From NCBI GenBank assembly GCA_020722765.1, contig DYKD01000016.1, positions 1 through 51,631 of the forward strand: 51,631 bases of DNA, given 5' to 3'. The DNA comes from Brevinema andersonii. Its GTDB lineage: Bacteria; Spirochaetota; DYKD01. The notes under the pieces are model-generated. The model was not told the origin of the DNA. It ran no database searches and saw nothing but the letters and a program-made list of their open reading frames with translations. Made by a program: the position numbers and the translations under genes. Shown here piece after piece: positions 49,726-51,631 of the stretch (the first letter of the stretch is position 1; the number at the start of each line of letters is the position of its first letter).

Positions 49726-51631
49726 ATGCAAAAATCAAAGGTCTTTCAGGCCGATGTTTTGCTTGGAGAGAAAAGCCAGCGCGTTTTCAAAGGCGATGAT
49801 CTTGCACAGATCGCTTTCCCCCTTGGTGGGTTAGGGACAGGATCGGTTTCCATCAATGGATATGGTGGCTTGCAGGACTTTTCCATTCGCAATAAGCCCC
49901 GTCTTTCAGCCCTTCCTGATGGACAGAACGATCATGATGCGGCTTTTGCAATCCTTCATATTAAAGGAAAAAGTCCTGTTACAAAGCTTGTGGAAGGGTC
50001 TCTTCCTTCCTCGAAAATATATGCCAATGGCCTCAAATCCCAGGGGTTTCGTGAAGGTGGATATGAAGGACTTCCCAGGTTCAGGGAATCGTCATTCCAA
50101 GGTGAGTTCCCATTCGCTTACGTCAATCTCAAAGATCCAGAAGTGCCTATGCAGGTTTCAATCCGTGCTTATAATCCTTTTATTCCTACAGACGATAAGA
50201 ATTCTGGCATCCCCTGCGCTATCCTGGAATATACGTTCAAGAATACATCTCCTCAGAAAATTGAATTTGATTTTTCCTACCACCTTTCCCATTTGGCTCC
50301 AGGAAATTCCCCTGATTGCGAGAAGTCTAAAAATGACGCTATCGAGAATATTGGTGTATTCCTCTATAATGCTGAAAATGGCAATGACGAGAATTTTGGA
50401 AGCGCAGCTCTTATTGCTCTTGACCAGAAACCCCTTATCAAATCCATGTGGTTCAGAGGTTCATGGTTTGATGCGATCACTAAACTCTGGCATGAGATTA
50501 CACACGATTCTTTTGTAGCAAATCGAATTCCGAATACGAGCGATCGTAAAGGCCGGAATGGAGCCTCTCTTCTTTTTAAAATGTCTCTTGAACCTCAGGA
50601 AAAGAAGACTGTCCCAGTGGCGATCTCCTGGTATTTCCCTAATTCCCTTTTTTCGAATGGTCATCTCTCTGAGATGAAACCGGAAACTCCTAAATCAAAA
50701 TCACCATCAAAATGTAAGACATGGTATTCTACACAGTGGAATGATGCCAAAGATGTCATCCTGTATCTGCGGAAGAATTTTTCCATCCTAAGGGAGAAGA
50801 CTGAAAAATTTCATGAGACACTCTTTTCTTGTTCTTGCCCCTCTTATGTCCTTGACGCAGTCTCCGCTAATCTCGCCATTTTGAAATCCCCTTCAATTTT
50901 TAGGCAGGACTCTGGCGCTATCTGGGGATGGGATGGTTCCTTGCCGAACCCTGGCAGTTCCCCAAGTTATTCTGCACATATTTGGAACTATGCACAGTCC
51001 TTGCCACATCTCTTTCCTGCACTCGAACGGACTCTCCGTGAACAGGAATTTCTTAGTCTTATGGATGAAAAAGGTGCAATTCCATCAAGAGCTTCTATTT
51101 CTCAAGGCTCGACAAAACATGACATAGGATCTGCTACGGATGGACAACTTGGCGCTATTTTGAAAACTTACAGGGAATGGCAGATTTCAGGTGATGACAA
51201 GTGGTTGAAAAAAATCTATCCTGCCATGAAAAAAAGCATGCAGTATAGTATTCAGCATTGGGATCCGAAACATAAAGGACTTGTTGAAGAGCCCCATCTT
51301 AATACTTACGAAGTGGAGTTGTGGGGCCCAGAACCCATGTGTTCCAGTATCTATATAGCCGCTTTGTCTGCTATGGCTGTCATGTCTGAGGTCTGTGGAC
51401 AAAAAATAGATTCAAAAAAATATGTAGAGATGGCAACCAAAGGAGCCAAGTATCTTGATAAGTCCCTTTTCAATGGGGATTATTATTTTCAAAAAGTTGA
51501 ATATAGGAACTTGAAAAATAAGGAAATGGTAAACAGGATTGAAGCCATAAAGAAAAAAGGTGATAGTGCCACTACGTCAGAAAAGTTGCTTCTTTCTGAA
51601 GGCCCTAAATACCAATATGGTAATGGTTGCC
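49726..51631 (+). CDS. GH116 (GBA2-type) glycosidase, truncated by window end
   Basis: An open frame of 635 codons runs from ATG 49726 (GAGGAG upstream) to the window edge. The N-terminal GH116 signature is FPLGGLGTGSVSINGYGG with DFSIRNKP. The catalytic domain begins with SATDGQLGAI and has LNTYEVELWGPEPM, where the Glu is the likely nucleophile of the NTYD/E-E-x-W/YGP motif. The family hydrolyses beta-glucosides or xylosides, including glucosylceramide in GBA2. There is no signal peptide, so it is probably cytoplasmic. The last part of the (alpha/alpha)6 barrel lies outside. Confidence 0.8.
   Translation, partial: MQKSKVFQADVLLGEKSQRVFKGDDLAQIAFPLGGLGTGSVSINGYGGLQDFSIRNKPRLSALPDGQNDHDAAFAILHIKGKSPVTKLVEGSLPSSKIYANGLKSQGFREGGYEGLPRFRESSFQGEFPFAYVNLKDPEVPMQVSIRAYNPFIPTDDKNSGIPCAILEYTFKNTSPQKIEFDFSYHLSHLAPGNSPDCEKSKNDAIENIGVFLYNAENGNDENFGSAALIALDQKPLIKSMWFRGSWFDAITKLWHEITHDSFVANRIPNTSDRKGRNGASLLFKMSLEPQEKKTVPVAISWYFPNSLFSNGHLSEMKPETPKSKSPSKCKTWYSTQWNDAKDVILYLRKNFSILREKTEKFHETLFSCSCPSYVLDAVSANLAILKSPSIFRQDSGAIWGWDGSLPNPGSSPSYSAHIWNYAQSLPHLFPALERTLREQEFLSLMDEKGAIPSRASISQGSTKHDIGSATDGQLGAILKTYREWQISGDDKWLKKIYPAMKKSMQYSIQHWDPKHKGLVEEPHLNTYEVELWGPEPMCSSIYIAALSAMAVMSEVCGQKIDSKKYVEMATKGAKYLDKSLFNGDYYFQKVEYRNLKNKEMVNRIEAIKKKGDSATTSEKLLLSEGPKYQYGNGC

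Noticed and set aside
49856-50518. 220-codon plus-strand ORF in a second frame
   Set aside because: It overlaps the GH116 gene, whose frame has the family motifs and a ribosome site and runs to the window edge.

Overview
The window is about 51.6 kb of bacterial chromosome, A+T-leaning by eye and densely coded. Lipoprotein and secreted-protein signals, a heptose-7-phosphate kinase (LPS core) and a bactofilin point to a Gram-negative envelope. RNase Y next to YmdB, TlyA, the block tig-clpP-clpX-lon and several secreted proteins of spirochaete style suggest a relative of the Spirochaetota. This is inference from gene content; no rRNA is present to settle it.

Left end (1-7.8 kb). The first 700 bases are repeat-rich: a possible end of a REP-associated transposase, a 121-bp element with terminal inverted repeats, and two copies of an AGAACCGTCCC repeat. 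Next come a secreted FecR-domain protein and a small membrane protein. On the minus strand is a lipid-glycerol operon: monoacylglycerol-lipase-like hydrolase, glpK, a GlpA-type glycerol-3-phosphate dehydrogenase, a second FAD oxidoreductase and a DUF1667 protein. Between the last two flavoproteins the same AGAACCGTCCCC repeat has expanded together with copies of the 5' end of the FAD gene. This gives two mini-ORFs joined to their neighbours by ATGA overlaps. A 33-residue Cys-rich ORF lies divergently upstream.

7.8-24.4 kb. An 834-residue cNMP-binding-domain protein is divergent from a PcrA/UvrD helicase. A broken phospholipase-D-like gene, a SEC-C protein, an MnmD-like methyltransferase and a small unknown ORF follow. 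A tRNA-Gly with a strong promoter leads into tig-clpP-clpX-lon-purA-lipoprotein, where ATGA overlaps link clpX through the lipoprotein. A CsgG-like periplasmic protein and tlyA lie on the minus strand.

24.4-35.3 kb. An M23-like peptidase faces a long minus-strand operon that reads: TPR membrane protein, unknown, bactofilin, pdxA, unknown, nth, a vWA/coiled-coil periplasmic protein and a single-TM protein. It looks like an envelope or cell-shape module with housekeeping genes embedded. Then come a stand-alone integrase-SAM-like protein and the remains of a B12-binding radical SAM gene.

35.3-51.6 kb. A promoter leads into rny-ymdB-dxs-hldE(kinase)-prfB, and prfB carries the programmed +1 frameshift. 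On the minus strand are a ParB-like protein and a groEL without groES, with a clear terminator between them. A secreted protein with a possibly leaderless transcript, a tRNA-Thr(CGT), thiG-thiH, a DUF362 ferredoxin, an Ap4A-phosphorylase-like HIT protein and a GH116 glycosidase cut by the window edge complete the region.

All calls come from reading the sequence and remembered family motifs; no database search was run.
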